A stretch of 64,000 nt of DNA from Nocardioides zhouii (GTDB taxonomy: Bacteria > Actinomycetota > Actinomycetes > Propionibacteriales > Nocardioidaceae), in NCBI RefSeq assembly GCF_004137345.1, contig NZ_SDWV01000002.1, positions 238,600 through 302,599 of the forward strand, written 5' to 3'. The stretch's first letter is position 1, and the number at the start of each line of letters is the position of its first letter. The position numbers and the translations under genes were made by a program. Under the pieces are notes generated by a model. It was not told where the DNA came from. It saw only the letters and a list, made by a program, of their open reading frames with translations, and did no database searches. Shown here piece after piece: positions 27,039-36,044 of the stretch.

Positions 27039-28448
27039 GTGCCCGCCCACCGCACCGCGTACGAGCGCCACGCCCCCGATCCCCGGGTGGTGCAGCGCTC
27101 GCTCGCGGCCACGGAGCAGTCGGTCTTCTGGCTCAACGACATCGATGCCCGCGCGACGTACGCCGAGCTCACCGCGTCGACGCGCACGGACCTGACGATC
27201 GTCGGCGGCGGCTATCTCGGCCTCTGGACCGCCGTGCACGCGAAGCGTCGCGAGCCCGGGCGTCGGGTCGTGCTGCTCGAGGCGCGCACGATCGGTTGGG
27301 CCGCGTCGGGGCGCAACGGCGGCTTCTGCGAGGCCTCGCTCACCCACGGCGAGGACAACGGTCGATCGCGCTGGCCGGAGGAGTACGACGTGCTGGCGCG
27401 GCTCGGCCACGAGAACCTCGCCGGCTTCGAGGCCGACATCCGCGACCTCGGCCTGGACTGCGAGTGGGAGCGCACCGGCACCCTCTCCGTGGCGGTCGAG
27501 GAGCACCAGGTGGACTGGGTGCGCGACGAGCCGCACTTCTTTGACACCGGGCAGGTGCGCGCCGAGATCGACAGCCCGCTCTTCCTGGCCGGCTCGTTCG
27601 AGCCCGACGAGAACGCGCTGGTGCACCCGGCCAAGCTGGCGCTCGAGCTCGCCCGCGTGGCTGCCGACCTCGGCGTCGAGATCCACGAGCACTCGGCCGC
27701 GACCGCGCTGCGGCGTACGTCCGCGGGCATGCAGGTGCACACCGACCGGGCCGTGATCACCTCCGACCACGTCGTCCTCGCCACCAATGTGTTCCGGTCG
27801 CTGCTGCGCCGCAACCGGCTGATGACCGTGCCGGTCTACGACTACGTCCTGATGACCGAGCCGCTGACCACCGAGCAGCTGGCGTCGATCGGCTGGGCCG
27901 GGCGGCAGGGACTCGGCGACCTCGCCAACCAGTTCCACTACTCCCGGCGGACGGCCGGCGACCGCATCCTGTGGGGCGGGTACGACGCCATCTACCCGGC
28001 CGGTGGCCGGCTCGCCGCGCGCCACGAGGACCGGCCCGAGAGCCACGCCCGGCTCGCGTCGCACTTCCTCGCGACCTTCCCGCAGCTCGAGGACGTGCGG
28101 TTCAGCCACCGCTGGGCCGGCGCGATCGACACGTGCACCCAGTTCACCGCGTTCTACGGGCTCACCCACGACGACCGCGTGGCCCACGCCGCCGGGTTCA
28201 CCGGGCTGGGCGTCGGCGCCACCCGCTTCGCCGCCGAGGTCCTGCTCGACCTGCTCGCCGGTGAGCCGACCGAGCGGACGTCGCTGCGGATGGTGCGCGA
28301 GCGACCGCTGCCGTTCCCGCCCGAGCCGTTCGCGTACGCCGGGATCAACCTCACCCGCTGGTCGCTCGACCGGGCCGACCACCGCCGCGGTCGTCGCAAC
28401 CCGTACCTGCGCGCGCTCGACGCGGCCGGCCTCGGCTTCGACTCCTGA
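27039..28448 (+). CDS. FAD-dependent amine oxidase, DAO/PuuB-like
   Basis: 469 residues from GTG 27039. The dinucleotide-binding motif is TIVGGGYLGLWTAVHA (residues 50-65), followed by VVLLEARTIGWAASGRNGGF, the DAO-family pattern with the R-N-G-G flavin loop seen in gamma-glutamylputrescine oxidase. The C-terminal HRWAGAID and GFTGLGVGATRFAAE segments fit. It would oxidatively deaminate an amine or amino acid to an aldehyde and H2O2. It is the third gene of the operon, followed by a palindrome. Confidence 0.85.
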   Translation: MPAHRTAYERHAPDPRVVQRSLAATEQSVFWLNDIDARATYAELTASTRTDLTIVGGGYLGLWTAVHAKRREPGRRVVLLEARTIGWAASGRNGGFCEASLTHGEDNGRSRWPEEYDVLARLGHENLAGFEADIRDLGLDCEWERTGTLSVAVEEHQVDWVRDEPHFFDTGQVRAEIDSPLFLAGSFEPDENALVHPAKLALELARVAADLGVEIHEHSAATALRRTSAGMQVHTDRAVITSDHVVLATNVFRSLLRRNRLMTVPVYDYVLMTEPLTTEQLASIGWAGRQGLGDLANQFHYSRRTAGDRILWGGYDAIYPAGGRLAARHEDRPESHARLASHFLATFPQLEDVRFSHRWAGAIDTCTQFTAFYGLTHDDRVAHAAGFTGLGVGATRFAAEVLLDLLAGEPTERTSLRMVRERPLPFPPEPFAYAGINLTRWSLDRADHRRGRRNPYLRALDAAGLGFDS

Positions 28449-28463
28449 CGCCCCCGCTGCCCT

Positions 28464-28535
28464 TGTAACGCAGGGTTGGTGCTTGTACCCACCCCCGTGC
28501 ATCAGGGTGGGTACAAGCAGTAACCCGGCGTTACA
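28464..28535. repeat. 72-bp extragenic palindrome, copy 2
   Basis: TGTAACGCAGGGTT (28464-28477) pairs with AACCCGGCGTTACA (28522-28535) with one mismatch; GCTTGTACCCACCC pairs with its complement at 28505-28518. The sequence is nearly the same as copy 1 at 14961. It lies 15 nt after one stop and 16 nt from the convergent sigma-factor stop, so it can act as a two-way terminator. Confidence 0.8.
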
Positions 28536-28551
28536 GCGCGGGGCCAGGCGA

Positions 28552-29379
28552 TCAGGCGGCGGGCGGGCGCTCGGTCAGGTCGGCCCGGAGGCTCGCCAGG
28601 ATGCGGGTGAGCACGCGGGACACCTGGGCCTGGGTCAGCCCGATCTCCTCGGCGATCTCCTGCTGGGTGCGCTCCTCGACGAAGCGCAGGTGGAGGATGC
28701 GGCGGTCGCGGCCGGTCAACCTCTGCATGACGGGCTCGAGGACGATCCGCGCCTCGGCCGCCACGACGGCGTGGTCGTCGAAACCGAGGAGGTCGCCGAG
28801 GGACGCCGAGCCGTCGCCGACCGGCCCGTCGAGTGACGTCGGGGTGAAGCAGCCGTCAGCAGTGAGGGCCTCCACGACGTCCTCGAGGCCGACGCCCAGG
28901 TGGGTCGCCACCTCGGTGGGCCGGGGGGACCTACCGAGGCGTGGCTCCAGCTCGTCCTGCGCACGAGAGATACGGGACTGGAGGTCCTGCACCCGGCGCG
29001 GCGGGCGCACCATCCAGCCCGAGTCGCGGAAGTGTCGCCGCAGCTCTCCACGGATGGTCGGGACGGCGTACGACAGGAAGTCATGACCGGCACCGGGGTC
29101 GAAGCGCTGGGCGGCCTTGGTGAGGCCCAGCAGCGCGACCTGCTCGAGGTCGTCGAGATCGATGCCGCGGTTGCGGTAGCGACTCGCCATCGACCGGGCG
29201 ACGCCGGCGTTGGTCTCGATGAGCGTCACCGTGAGGCCACGCGAGTCCGACGACTGGGGCTGCACCAGCCTCAGGTCGGCGACGATGCCATCGGTGCGGC
29301 GGGAGCGGGCCGCGCCCTCGAGGGGCGACGACGGTGTGCGATGTACGGGCGGTGCAGGAACGAGTGAGACGGGAACCAT
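28552..29379 (-). CDS. SigB/SigF-type RNA polymerase sigma factor
   Basis: 275 residues from ATG 29379 (GGAAGG 6 nt upstream). Region 2 is visible in SRYRNRGIDLDDLEQVALLG and FLSYAVPTIRGELRRHFRD. Region 3 is RPTEVATHLGVGLEDVVEAL, and region 4 is RDRRILHLRFVEERTQQEI followed by GLTQAQVSRVLTRIL. This is the SigB/SigF/SigG general stress class. No anti-sigma factor or anti-anti-sigma gene is adjacent, which is unusual. GGGTAC-type promoter boxes occur upstream of several genes to the right. Confidence 0.9.
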   Translation of the reverse strand: MVPVSLVPAPPVHRTPSSPLEGAARSRRTDGIVADLRLVQPQSSDSRGLTVTLIETNAGVARSMASRYRNRGIDLDDLEQVALLGLTKAAQRFDPGAGHDFLSYAVPTIRGELRRHFRDSGWMVRPPRRVQDLQSRISRAQDELEPRLGRSPRPTEVATHLGVGLEDVVEALTADGCFTPTSLDGPVGDGSASLGDLLGFDDHAVVAAEARIVLEPVMQRLTGRDRRILHLRFVEERTQQEIAEEIGLTQAQVSRVLTRILASLRADLTERPPAA

Positions 29380-29482
29380 GGGGTTCCTTCCGGCGGCAGT
29401 TCGCTCACCGTTGTCTCCAGCAAGTACCTCGACTATCCACTGGTCCAGACCTGTGCAACAGCCGCAAAGCGAAGTCAGGCGG

Positions 29483-30574
29483 TCAAATATCCGCTCGATC
29501 CAAGGTTTGTCCAGGATTCTCGTCAAAGAGCTCCCGATAGTAGGTGGCGAATCGGCCGGGGTTGAAGAACCCGTGGGCCGCTGCCGCGTCGCCCACCGAC
29601 GGCCACGTGCCGTCGCGCAGGGAGCGGCGCGCAAGGTCCAGGCGGACCCTCCGCAGGTAGTCCTGCGGGGTGCAGCCCAGGTGGTTGCGGAAGGCGTACT
29701 GCAGCGCGCGGGGCGTGACGCCGCACTCGCGAGCCAGGTCACCCGGCGTCAGCTCCTCGGACGAGTGTGCCTCGATGATGCGGGCGGCACGCCTGACGGT
29801 CGAGGGCGAGTCGTCCGCGGCGTCGTGGTCGACCCCGGGCAGCGTGGCTCGTACGACGACGTTGTTGGGGAACGTGTGGAGCAGGGTGTGGCCCAGGAGA
29901 CAGGCGGCCGCCTCCTCCTGCTCCGCGGTCGCGTCGACGGGCAGCATCGAGGTGATCTGGTCGACGGTCGCCCGCCAGCGCGCACCGGCGGCTGCCGAGT
30001 GCGGGCGGTAGGAGGTGAAGATCAGGCGCTGGCCGAAGTCGGGGTCGGCCTCCTCGACTGCAGCGAGCAGGCCCGACCCCGACAGCGAGGTGGTGCGGAG
30101 CTCGGGGAAGTCGCAGGAGCCCGAGAAGGGCATGTCCCACCCAGTCACCAGCACCGAGTCGCCGTCCTGCACCTGGTCCTCGATGCCGTCACGGACGTAG
30201 GCGGCGGCGCCGCGCAGGACGTCGACCACCACGAGCATCGGCATCGGGTCGGAGTCGAAGGTGTACGCCGCGTCGATCCTGATGTGGTCGAAGGCAACGA
30301 TGCCGTGGTTGGTGCGCTCGTGCTGCACCCCACCGAGCGGGCCCGTGAGCCGCAGGTTGGTGCCGTAGACCGTGTCCAGCCAGACCCGGGCGTCGTCGCC
30401 CGAACCCTCGAAGCCGAAGACGGCAGGTGAACCCCTGCGCGCGCGGTCGTGCGGCACGTCCACCCTCCCGGAGACGAAGCCAGTGGCCCATTTCTCGAGC
30501 CACCGCATATGGTAGTCGTCCCGAGGGATACTCACCCCTAGGGATGGGTTGCGCAGTGGGTAATATCGGAGCAT
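29483..30574 (-). CDS. AraC-family transcriptional regulator
   Basis: 363 residues from ATG 30574. The C-terminal double HTH reads LTPGDLARECGVTPRALQYA and CTPQDYLRRVRLDLARRSL, ending in GRFATYYRELFDENPGQTL. The roughly 230-residue N-terminal part is an uncharacterised sensing domain of the AraC_binding_2 kind. The start is uncertain: no strong Shine-Dalgarno is seen, and inner starts around codons 12-23 exist. It is divergent from the ANTAR gene across 59 bp. The regulated genes are unknown. Confidence 0.83.
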   Translation of the reverse strand: MLRYYPLRNPSLGVSIPRDDYHMRWLEKWATGFVSGRVDVPHDRARRGSPAVFGFEGSGDDARVWLDTVYGTNLRLTGPLGGVQHERTNHGIVAFDHIRIDAAYTFDSDPMPMLVVVDVLRGAAAYVRDGIEDQVQDGDSVLVTGWDMPFSGSCDFPELRTTSLSGSGLLAAVEEADPDFGQRLIFTSYRPHSAAAGARWRATVDQITSMLPVDATAEQEEAAACLLGHTLLHTFPNNVVVRATLPGVDHDAADDSPSTVRRAARIIEAHSSEELTPGDLARECGVTPRALQYAFRNHLGCTPQDYLRRVRLDLARRSLRDGTWPSVGDAAAAHGFFNPGRFATYYRELFDENPGQTLDRADI

Positions 30575-30633
30575 TCGAGCCCGATAGCTCCGCCCTGTGT
30601 CCGCGGACCTGACGTCATTGAAAGGTGACGCGC

Positions 30634-30981
30634 ATGTCTGGCAAGCACACACCTTCCGGCGAGCCCTCCCAGCCACTCCGGGCGACCGACGCTCCCGACG
30701 CCCTGCGCGACGAGGTGGCCCACCTCCACGAGGCGATGAAGTCGCAGCGCGACATCGGCATGGCCATCGGGCTCCTGTCGGCGAAGTTCGGCTGCAGCAC
30801 CGAGCAGGCGTGGCGCACCATGCTCCGGGTCTCGCAGGACAGCAACACCAAGGTCCGTACGGTCGCGCACGTCCTGGTCACCGTCCACGACGGCACGTCC
30901 GGACCCGAGGACCAACAAGTCCTGGAGAGGTTCGAGGACCAGCTCCCCGCCTCCGGCTGGCCCGAAGGCCCGTCCACCTAG
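30634..30981 (+). CDS. small ANTAR-domain protein
   Basis: 115 residues. The ANTAR RNA-binding helices run from LHEAMKSQRDIGMAIGLLSA through GCSTEQAWRTMLRVSQDSN, with the conserved Ala/Gly and hydrophobic spacing. ANTAR proteins bind tandem hairpins in nascent RNA and prevent termination. There is no sensor domain in this chain, so a partner may regulate it. The GAF-ANTAR gene follows 10 bp later. AAAGGTG lies upstream of the ATG. Confidence 0.83.
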   Translation: MSGKHTPSGEPSQPLRATDAPDALRDEVAHLHEAMKSQRDIGMAIGLLSAKFGCSTEQAWRTMLRVSQDSNTKVRTVAHVLVTVHDGTSGPEDQQVLERFEDQLPASGWPEGPST

Positions 30982-30991
30982 GATCGCGACC

Positions 30992-31702
30992 ATGAGCATC
31001 GACGCTGCCGCCCTGGCGGTCAGCCTGCGCCAGCTCGCCACCACCGGGCAGGGCCACGACGGTGTCGTGGGGGCCCTCGAGCAGGTGCTGGACGCCTGCG
31101 TCGCCCTCTTCGCCGTGGACGGCGCCGGGATCCTCGTCGCCGACGACCAGGACCTCCTGCGCTACGTCGCGGCGAGCGACGGCGCCGGGCGGGTCCTGGA
31201 GAAGACGGAGGCCGACGCGGGCGAAGGACCGTGCACCTCGGCGTACGTGACGGCGAGCGTGGTCACGTCGAGCGACGTCACAGCCGAGACCGAGCGCTGG
31301 CCGGTGCTGTCGCGAGCGATGGTGGACCTGCCGGTGCGCGCGGTGCTCGGCACTCCGGTGCGGATCGGCGGCGTGCCCGTCGGCACGCTCGACGTCTACC
31401 GCGAGTCGGCCCATGACTGGGACGACAGCGAGGTGGCTGCCCTCGCGCAGTACGCCGAGGTGATCGCCACGACGCTCACGGCCGCGCTGCAGGCGCACAC
31501 GGCCGGCGAGCTGGCCCGACAGCTCCAGTACGCCCTCGACTACCGGGTGGTGATCGAGCGCGCCGTCGGCTACGTGATGGCCACGCAGTCGGTCGACCCG
31601 GTGGTCGCCTTCAACGCGCTCCGTACGGCCGCGCGCAGCCGGCGTACGAAGATCGGCGAGGTCGCTGAGCACGTCCTCGAGCACGGCGCCCTGCCCGGCT
31701 GA
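30992..31702 (+). CDS. GAF-ANTAR regulator
   Basis: 236 residues. An N-terminal GAF domain (VDGAGILVADDQDLLRYVAA through GTPVRIGGVPVGTLDVYRES) is followed by a C-terminal ANTAR domain (LQYALDYRVVIERAVGYVMA, then VDPVVAFNALRTAARSR). It should be an RNA-binding antiterminator switched by a ligand in the GAF domain. It is co-transcribed with the preceding ANTAR-only gene. Confidence 0.87.
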   Translation: MSIDAAALAVSLRQLATTGQGHDGVVGALEQVLDACVALFAVDGAGILVADDQDLLRYVAASDGAGRVLEKTEADAGEGPCTSAYVTASVVTSSDVTAETERWPVLSRAMVDLPVRAVLGTPVRIGGVPVGTLDVYRESAHDWDDSEVAALAQYAEVIATTLTAALQAHTAGELARQLQYALDYRVVIERAVGYVMATQSVDPVVAFNALRTAARSRRTKIGEVAEHVLEHGALPG

Positions 31703-31713
31703 GCCCCGGCCGC

Positions 31714-32205
31714 CTAGCCGAGGGGGTCCGGACCACCGGACGATCCGTCCTTGTCGTCCTTGTCGTCGTTGCGGGTGAAGAAGGAGAACGAGCCGTCGTT
31801 CTCCAGCACGCAGAGCTCGATGTCGCGCAGCCTGCGGATGCCGTTCTGCCGTGCCGCCTCGTGGAGGTCCTGGATGGTCATCCGTTCGCCGGCGAGCGTC
31901 TGGAGGAGTGGCTCACCGTCACGGACGACCACGCGCGCACGGCCGGCGAGCCACGGCCGGAAGCGCGGGAACCGGAAGGTCAGGTCGTTGAGGAGGATGC
32001 CGGCGAGAGTGAAGGTTGCGACCGCGATGATCGCCGCGGTCACGGAATAGTCCTCCTGCACGATCCCCTGGCTGACGAGGTCGCCGACCGTGATCAGCAG
32101 GATCATGTCGAACGCCGAGAGCTGTGCGACCTCGCGCTTGCCGCCGACCCGGACCACGAACCACAGGAACGCGAAGATCACGAGCGAGCGGACCAGGATG
32201 TCCAT
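31714..32205 (-). CDS. DUF421 (YetF-like) membrane protein
   Basis: 163 residues. Three N-terminal membrane helices (LVIFAFLWFVVRVGGKRE, then FDMILLITVGDLVSQ, then AIIAVATFTLAGI) precede a small cytoplasmic domain (VVVRDGEPLLQTLAGERMT). The GKRE and LSAFDMILLITVGDLV motifs are the DUF421 signature. Its function is not established in general. The ATG shares one base with the upstream stop (TGATG), so the two genes are coupled. Confidence 0.85.
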   Translation of the reverse strand: MDILVRSLVIFAFLWFVVRVGGKREVAQLSAFDMILLITVGDLVSQGIVQEDYSVTAAIIAVATFTLAGILLNDLTFRFPRFRPWLAGRARVVVRDGEPLLQTLAGERMTIQDLHEAARQNGIRRLRDIELCVLENDGSFSFFTRNDDKDDKDGSSGGPDPLG

Positions 32206-32744
32206 CAGGGCATCCTCCACGTCGTCCAGGTCGCCGTGACCACAGGTTCGTCTTTGTCGAGCACGCTGACCTCGCACCTGTCGAGACCGCCCAGCTGCCC
32301 GGGCGCCACCCTGGCGTCGAGCGCGACGCGCAACGACCGACCTGCCGGTGGCGGGTCGAACTCGTAGACGACCCAGTCCGCCTCGGACGTCTCCGCGGAC
32401 GGGTTCGGGTACCACGACTGGAAGTCGAGATGGTCGAAGTACGTGCTGCAGAAGCGGACCTGCACCGAGTCGCCGAACCCGGTGTCGGTGGTGATGGTCA
32501 GAGTGAGCGGCGCCGGCTCGCCAGCTCGAGCGATCTGCGCGTACTCGAGGCCCACGGCATATCCACCGCCGACAGCAGAGGTGTCACCCGCGCGGGGGCC
32601 CAGCGCGTCGAAGCCGGCCGCGAGGACGATCGTGATGAGGACGGCGACACCGATGCGGCGGCCGACCCGCGACCCCGTCCGGGGCGGCGCGTCACTCAGG
32701 TCCGACGTCGTCGCGTCGGATCGCGAGGTCAACGATTCCCGCAC
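32205..32744 (-). CDS. single-pass membrane protein, function unknown
   Basis: 179 residues from GTG 32744. After a roughly 30-residue charged cytoplasmic tail there is one membrane helix (GVAVLITIVLAAGFDAL), then a beta-rich outer domain with two cysteines (RFCSTYF and DRCEVS) that could pair. I do not recognise a family. It is coupled to the DUF421 gene by a TGATG overlap, so both probably act together at the membrane. Confidence 0.65.
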   Translation of the reverse strand: MRESLTSRSDATTSDLSDAPPRTGSRVGRRIGVAVLITIVLAAGFDALGPRAGDTSAVGGGYAVGLEYAQIARAGEPAPLTLTITTDTGFGDSVQVRFCSTYFDHLDFQSWYPNPSAETSEADWVVYEFDPPPAGRSLRVALDARVAPGQLGGLDRCEVSVLDKDEPVVTATWTTWRMP

Positions 32745-32792
32745 AGCAACATCTTCGCAGCATGTCGTGCTGGATCGCGGTCAAGCGCGGCC

Positions 32793-32817
32793 GTATGTGT
32801 CGGTGCCGTCGGGGTAC
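32793..32817 (+). promoter_or_regulatory. SigB/SigF-type promoter for the SRPBCC gene
   Basis: GTAT (32793-32796), 15 nt, then GGGTAC (32812-32817), fits the actinobacterial SigF/SigB pattern (GTTT-N14-17-GGGTAY) apart from one -35 base. It lies 26 nt before the ATG at 32844. The same GTAT-N15-GGGTAC arrangement lies upstream of the LuxR-type gene at 38501. Confidence 0.6.
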
Positions 32818-32843
32818 GGCGGAGGCATGCAGGAGAGCAGCAG

Positions 32844-33281
32844 ATGAGCACGACCAGCCGTCCGGTGTCCGCGACCCCGGAGCAGGTGTGGTCAGTGCTC
32901 GCCGACGGCTGGCTCTACGCCCTGTTCGTCGTCGGTGCGGCACGGATGCGTGACGTCGACGCGGGCTGGCCCGCGGTCGGGACGAGACTGCACCACAGCG
33001 TCGGCTCGTGGCCACTGCTCATCGACGACACGACCGAGGTGCTGGAGGTGGAGGAGGGCCATCGGTTGCTGCTGCTGGCGCGTGGATGGCCGGCCGGCCA
33101 GGCCCATGTCGAGATCATCCTGGAGCCCCGCGGCACCGACACGATGGTGACGATCGTCGAGCAGGCGACCTCCGGCCCCGGAGCCCTCATCCCGAAGCCC
33201 GTGCAGGACGTGCAGCTGCACGTGCGCAACATCGAGACGTTGCGCCGCCTCGCCATGCTGGTGGAGGGCCGGACCCGGTGA
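32844..33281 (+). CDS. SRPBCC (polyketide cyclase/START-like) protein
   Basis: 145 residues. The fold is suggested by PVSATPEQVWSVLADGWLYA at the start and HVRNIETLRRLAMLVEGR at the C-terminal helix, typical of the START/Polyketide_cyc2 superfamily with a hydrophobic cavity. AGGAGAG lies before the ATG. The stop overlaps the next start as GTGA, so it is coupled to the CrtI-like oxidoreductase and may bind its substrate or product. Confidence 0.78.
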   Translation: MSTTSRPVSATPEQVWSVLADGWLYALFVVGAARMRDVDAGWPAVGTRLHHSVGSWPLLIDDTTEVLEVEEGHRLLLLARGWPAGQAHVEIILEPRGTDTMVTIVEQATSGPGALIPKPVQDVQLHVRNIETLRRLAMLVEGRTR

Positions 33282-34888
33282 CGTCGGGACACCGCCACGA
33301 CGCCATCGTGATCGGGGCGGGTCCCAACGGCCTCGTCGCGGCCAACCTGCTGGCCGACGCCGGGTGGGACGTCCTGGTGCTGGAGGCGCAGTCCACGCCG
33401 GGAGGCGCCGTACGCAGCGATCGTGAGCTGCACCCCGACTTCGTCCACGACACGTTCAGCGCGTTCTACCCCTTGGCCGTGGCCTCGCGGGCGATGACCT
33501 CGCTACAGCTCGAGCAGCACGGCCTGGTGTGGGAGCACGCCCCGGCCGTGCTCGGGCACCCGTTCGGTGACGGCCAGTGGGCGCTGCTGCACCGCGACCG
33601 GGAGCTGACGGCCTCCGGGCTGGATGCGCTGCACGCCGGTGACGGCGAGGCATGGCTGGACCTCTGCCGCACCTGGGACCGCATCGGAGAGCCGCTGGTC
33701 GACGCCCTCACCTCGCCGTTCCCGCCGGTGCGGGCCGGCGCTCGGCTGCTGCCGGGGCTCGCGCGGTCGGGTGGCCTCGACACGGTCCGGATGATGGCCA
33801 CGCCGGTCGCCTCGCTGGGTCGCGAGCTCTTCGGCGGACCCGCCGCACGACTGCTGCTGGCCGGCAACGCCGGCCATGCCGACTTCCCGCTGTCATCGCC
33901 GGGGTCCGGGGGCTTCGGGGTCCTGATGACGATGCTCGGACAGACCGTCGGCTTCCCGGTCCCGCAGGGTGGCGCCCAGGCCCTCACCGACGCACTCGTC
34001 GCACGGTTCACCAGCCTCGGCGGCCGGCTCGAGACCGGCACACCGGTCACTCGCGTCGTCGTACGCGGTGGTGCGGTCACGGGTGTCGCGACCCGGGACG
34101 GCGAGCGGTACGACGCCCCGGTGGTCGTCGCCGACGTCGTGGCCCCGCGCCTCTTCGGAGGGCTCGTGCGCAAGGAGGACCTGCCGGCACGGGTGGTGCG
34201 CGGGATGCGGGACTTCGAGCTCGACCCCGGCACGGTCAAGGTCGACTGGGCCCTGACCGGAGCCGTCCCCTGGGCCGGCGCACCTGCCCCTGCCGCCGCG
34301 CCCGGAACAGTGCACGTCGCGGACTCCGTGGACGAGATGACGCAGACGCTCGCCCAGGTCGCCTCGGGCGTGGTGCCCGACCGTCCCTTCATGCTGACCG
34401 GCCAGATGACGACCAGCGACGCCTCGCGCTCCCCGGCCGGCACCGAGTCGTTCTGGGCCTACACGCACGTGCCGCAACCCGGTGCCACCCGGAGCGACGC
34501 CGGCGGTGAGGTCAGCGGCCGCTGGGGCCACGACGACCTGGAGCGGTTCGCCGACCGCATGCAGGCACGGTTGGAGACGAGGGCGCCCGGTTTCGGCGCC
34601 CTCGTCGCCGCCCGCCGGGTGCTGGGTCCCCACGAGCTGGAGGCGCGCAACGCGAACCTCATCGGCGGTGCCGTCAACGGAGGCACCTCGCAGCTCCACC
34701 AGGAGCTGGTCTTCCGACCCGTGCCGGCGATGCGCGGGCGGGCGGCCACCGGTGTGGCCGGGCTCTACCTCAGCTCGGCATCGGCGCACCCCGGCGGCGG
34801 CGTCCACGGCGCAGCCGGCGCGAATGCCGCACGTGCGGCCCTGTGGCACCACCGCACGCGGCTGGCGCGGCGACGACGTACGCCCTAG
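33278..34888 (+). CDS. phytoene-desaturase-like FAD oxidoreductase
   Basis: 536 residues from GTG 33278. The N-terminal dinucleotide fold is AIVIGAGPNGLVAANLLADA with VLVLEAQSTPGGAVRS. The C-terminal FAD motif GVAGLYLSSASAHPGGGVHG is the CrtI/retinol-saturase-type signature. This family desaturates or isomerises isoprenoids, but bacterial members like this are mostly uncharacterised. The coupled SRPBCC gene and SigB-type promoter suggest a stress-induced lipid or isoprenoid modification. No phytoene synthase or other carotenoid gene is in the window. Confidence 0.82.
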   Translation: MTSGHRHDAIVIGAGPNGLVAANLLADAGWDVLVLEAQSTPGGAVRSDRELHPDFVHDTFSAFYPLAVASRAMTSLQLEQHGLVWEHAPAVLGHPFGDGQWALLHRDRELTASGLDALHAGDGEAWLDLCRTWDRIGEPLVDALTSPFPPVRAGARLLPGLARSGGLDTVRMMATPVASLGRELFGGPAARLLLAGNAGHADFPLSSPGSGGFGVLMTMLGQTVGFPVPQGGAQALTDALVARFTSLGGRLETGTPVTRVVVRGGAVTGVATRDGERYDAPVVVADVVAPRLFGGLVRKEDLPARVVRGMRDFELDPGTVKVDWALTGAVPWAGAPAPAAAPGTVHVADSVDEMTQTLAQVASGVVPDRPFMLTGQMTTSDASRSPAGTESFWAYTHVPQPGATRSDAGGEVSGRWGHDDLERFADRMQARLETRAPGFGALVAARRVLGPHELEARNANLIGGAVNGGTSQLHQELVFRPVPAMRGRAATGVAGLYLSSASAHPGGGVHGAAGANAARAALWHHRTRLARRRRTP

Positions 34889-35085
34889 CGGCGCGGGATG
34901 ACCTTGTGCGTCCCGTCGCACCACGGCTTCCGGCTCGACTTGTCGCAGCGGCACAGCGCCACCACCGGCCGCTCGACGCGGTGCAGCGTGCCCTCGGCGT
35001 CCCGGATGGTCGATGCGCCGCGCACCAGCATCGGCCCGTGGGGCTCCAGCACGATGTCGGGGTGGTCGAAGTCGGCCTCACTCAT
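34885..35085 (-). CDS. CDGSH iron-sulfur domain protein, 66 residues
   Basis: The ligand motif is CRCDKSSRKPWCDGTH near the C-terminus, matching C-x-C-x2-S-x3-P-x-C-D-G-T-H, so a [2Fe-2S] cluster held by three Cys and one His is expected. It is a soluble single-domain protein without a membrane anchor. The start overlaps the stop of the upstream iron enzyme as ATGA (35082-35085), so it is made with it, and an electron-transfer or cluster-donor role for that enzyme is the simplest guess. Confidence 0.92.
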   Translation of the reverse strand: MSEADFDHPDIVLEPHGPMLVRGASTIRDAEGTLHRVERPVVALCRCDKSSRKPWCDGTHKVIPRR

Positions 35086-36044
35086 CGCTCGACACCCCAC
35101 GCGCGGAAGAGCGCCGTCGCGACCCGCGACTCGAGGTCCAGGCAGGTGAACGCCCCAAAGAGGATCTCCGCGACCTGGTCGGGCTCGTCCTCCGCGAGGG
35201 TGCCGCAGATGTCGCGTGCGGCCAGCTGCTCGTGGACGGCGTCCGCCTCGACGTGCTCGTCGTAGTAGCCGACCATGTCGCCGTCCAGCCCGAGACGACC
35301 GAGGCCCTGCGCGATCTTGCGGGCGGGCAGCGAGCTGGTCATCTCGAAGGCGGCGAGGTGACCCATCGCCGCGCCTCGCAGGCGTCGCTGCATGCCGAAC
35401 ATCGAGAGCGCGTTGTTGAGCTCGAGGGTCTCGGGCAGGGCGTCGTCGACGTAGCCGCCGTACTCCGAGCGCAGGCCGACGGACTCGAGGCCCTTCGCGA
35501 ACAGGTGCGCGTGCAGCAGGTTGGGATTGCCGTTGCCGTACTCGTCGAACTGCAGCTCCATCAGCGCCGCCTTGGCCCGGGTCGGCAGGTGCGGCACGAC
35601 CCAGGCGGTCGGGTCGGCCTCCTTGAGCTGGTAGACCGAGCGCTGGCGCAGCAGCTCTAGGACCTGGTCCACGTCGGCGGAGCGACGTACGTGGTCGGCC
35701 AGGGAGGGTCCGTCGTCGGACGCGACCAGCTCCTCGAGCTCGGCCGGCACGTCGGCAGCGGCAGGCAGGTTCGGCCTGTCCGCGTGGTCCCACCGGCCGC
35801 GCAGCCGTCGCTCGAGCGACGACTCGAGGTCATGGCGTACGACGACGACCACGGGGTTGCGCTCGGCGTCGTCCGACGCGTCCTCGAAGCCGCGGTAGGA
35901 CAGCTCATGCAGGGTCCAGAGGGCGATGGCCTCGTCGTCCTGATCGGCAGGCAGCGGTGCGGACCCACCAAGGTAAGTATCGCCTTCGGCGAGCCGGGCC
36001 ACGACCCACTCACTGAGCGGCCCGCGAGCTTTCGGCATCCTCAC
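35082..36044 (-). CDS. iron-containing redox enzyme of the heme-oxygenase-like fold
   Basis: 320 residues from GTG 36044, which overlaps the upstream stop as GTGA; an ATG two codons later is the alternative. Candidate iron ligands are spaced as in the heme-oxygenase-like diiron oxidase superfamily: LHELSYRGFED, EYGNGNPNLLHAHLF, FEMTSSLPARK and YYDEHVEADAVHE (the last with the E/H...D..H pattern). It is probably a non-heme di-iron oxidase or oxygenase of unknown substrate. It lies in an operon between a Zn-alcohol dehydrogenase and a CDGSH protein. Confidence 0.75.
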   Translation of the reverse strand: MRMPKARGPLSEWVVARLAEGDTYLGGSAPLPADQDDEAIALWTLHELSYRGFEDASDDAERNPVVVVVRHDLESSLERRLRGRWDHADRPNLPAAADVPAELEELVASDDGPSLADHVRRSADVDQVLELLRQRSVYQLKEADPTAWVVPHLPTRAKAALMELQFDEYGNGNPNLLHAHLFAKGLESVGLRSEYGGYVDDALPETLELNNALSMFGMQRRLRGAAMGHLAAFEMTSSLPARKIAQGLGRLGLDGDMVGYYDEHVEADAVHEQLAARDICGTLAEDEPDQVAEILFGAFTCLDLESRVATALFRAWGVER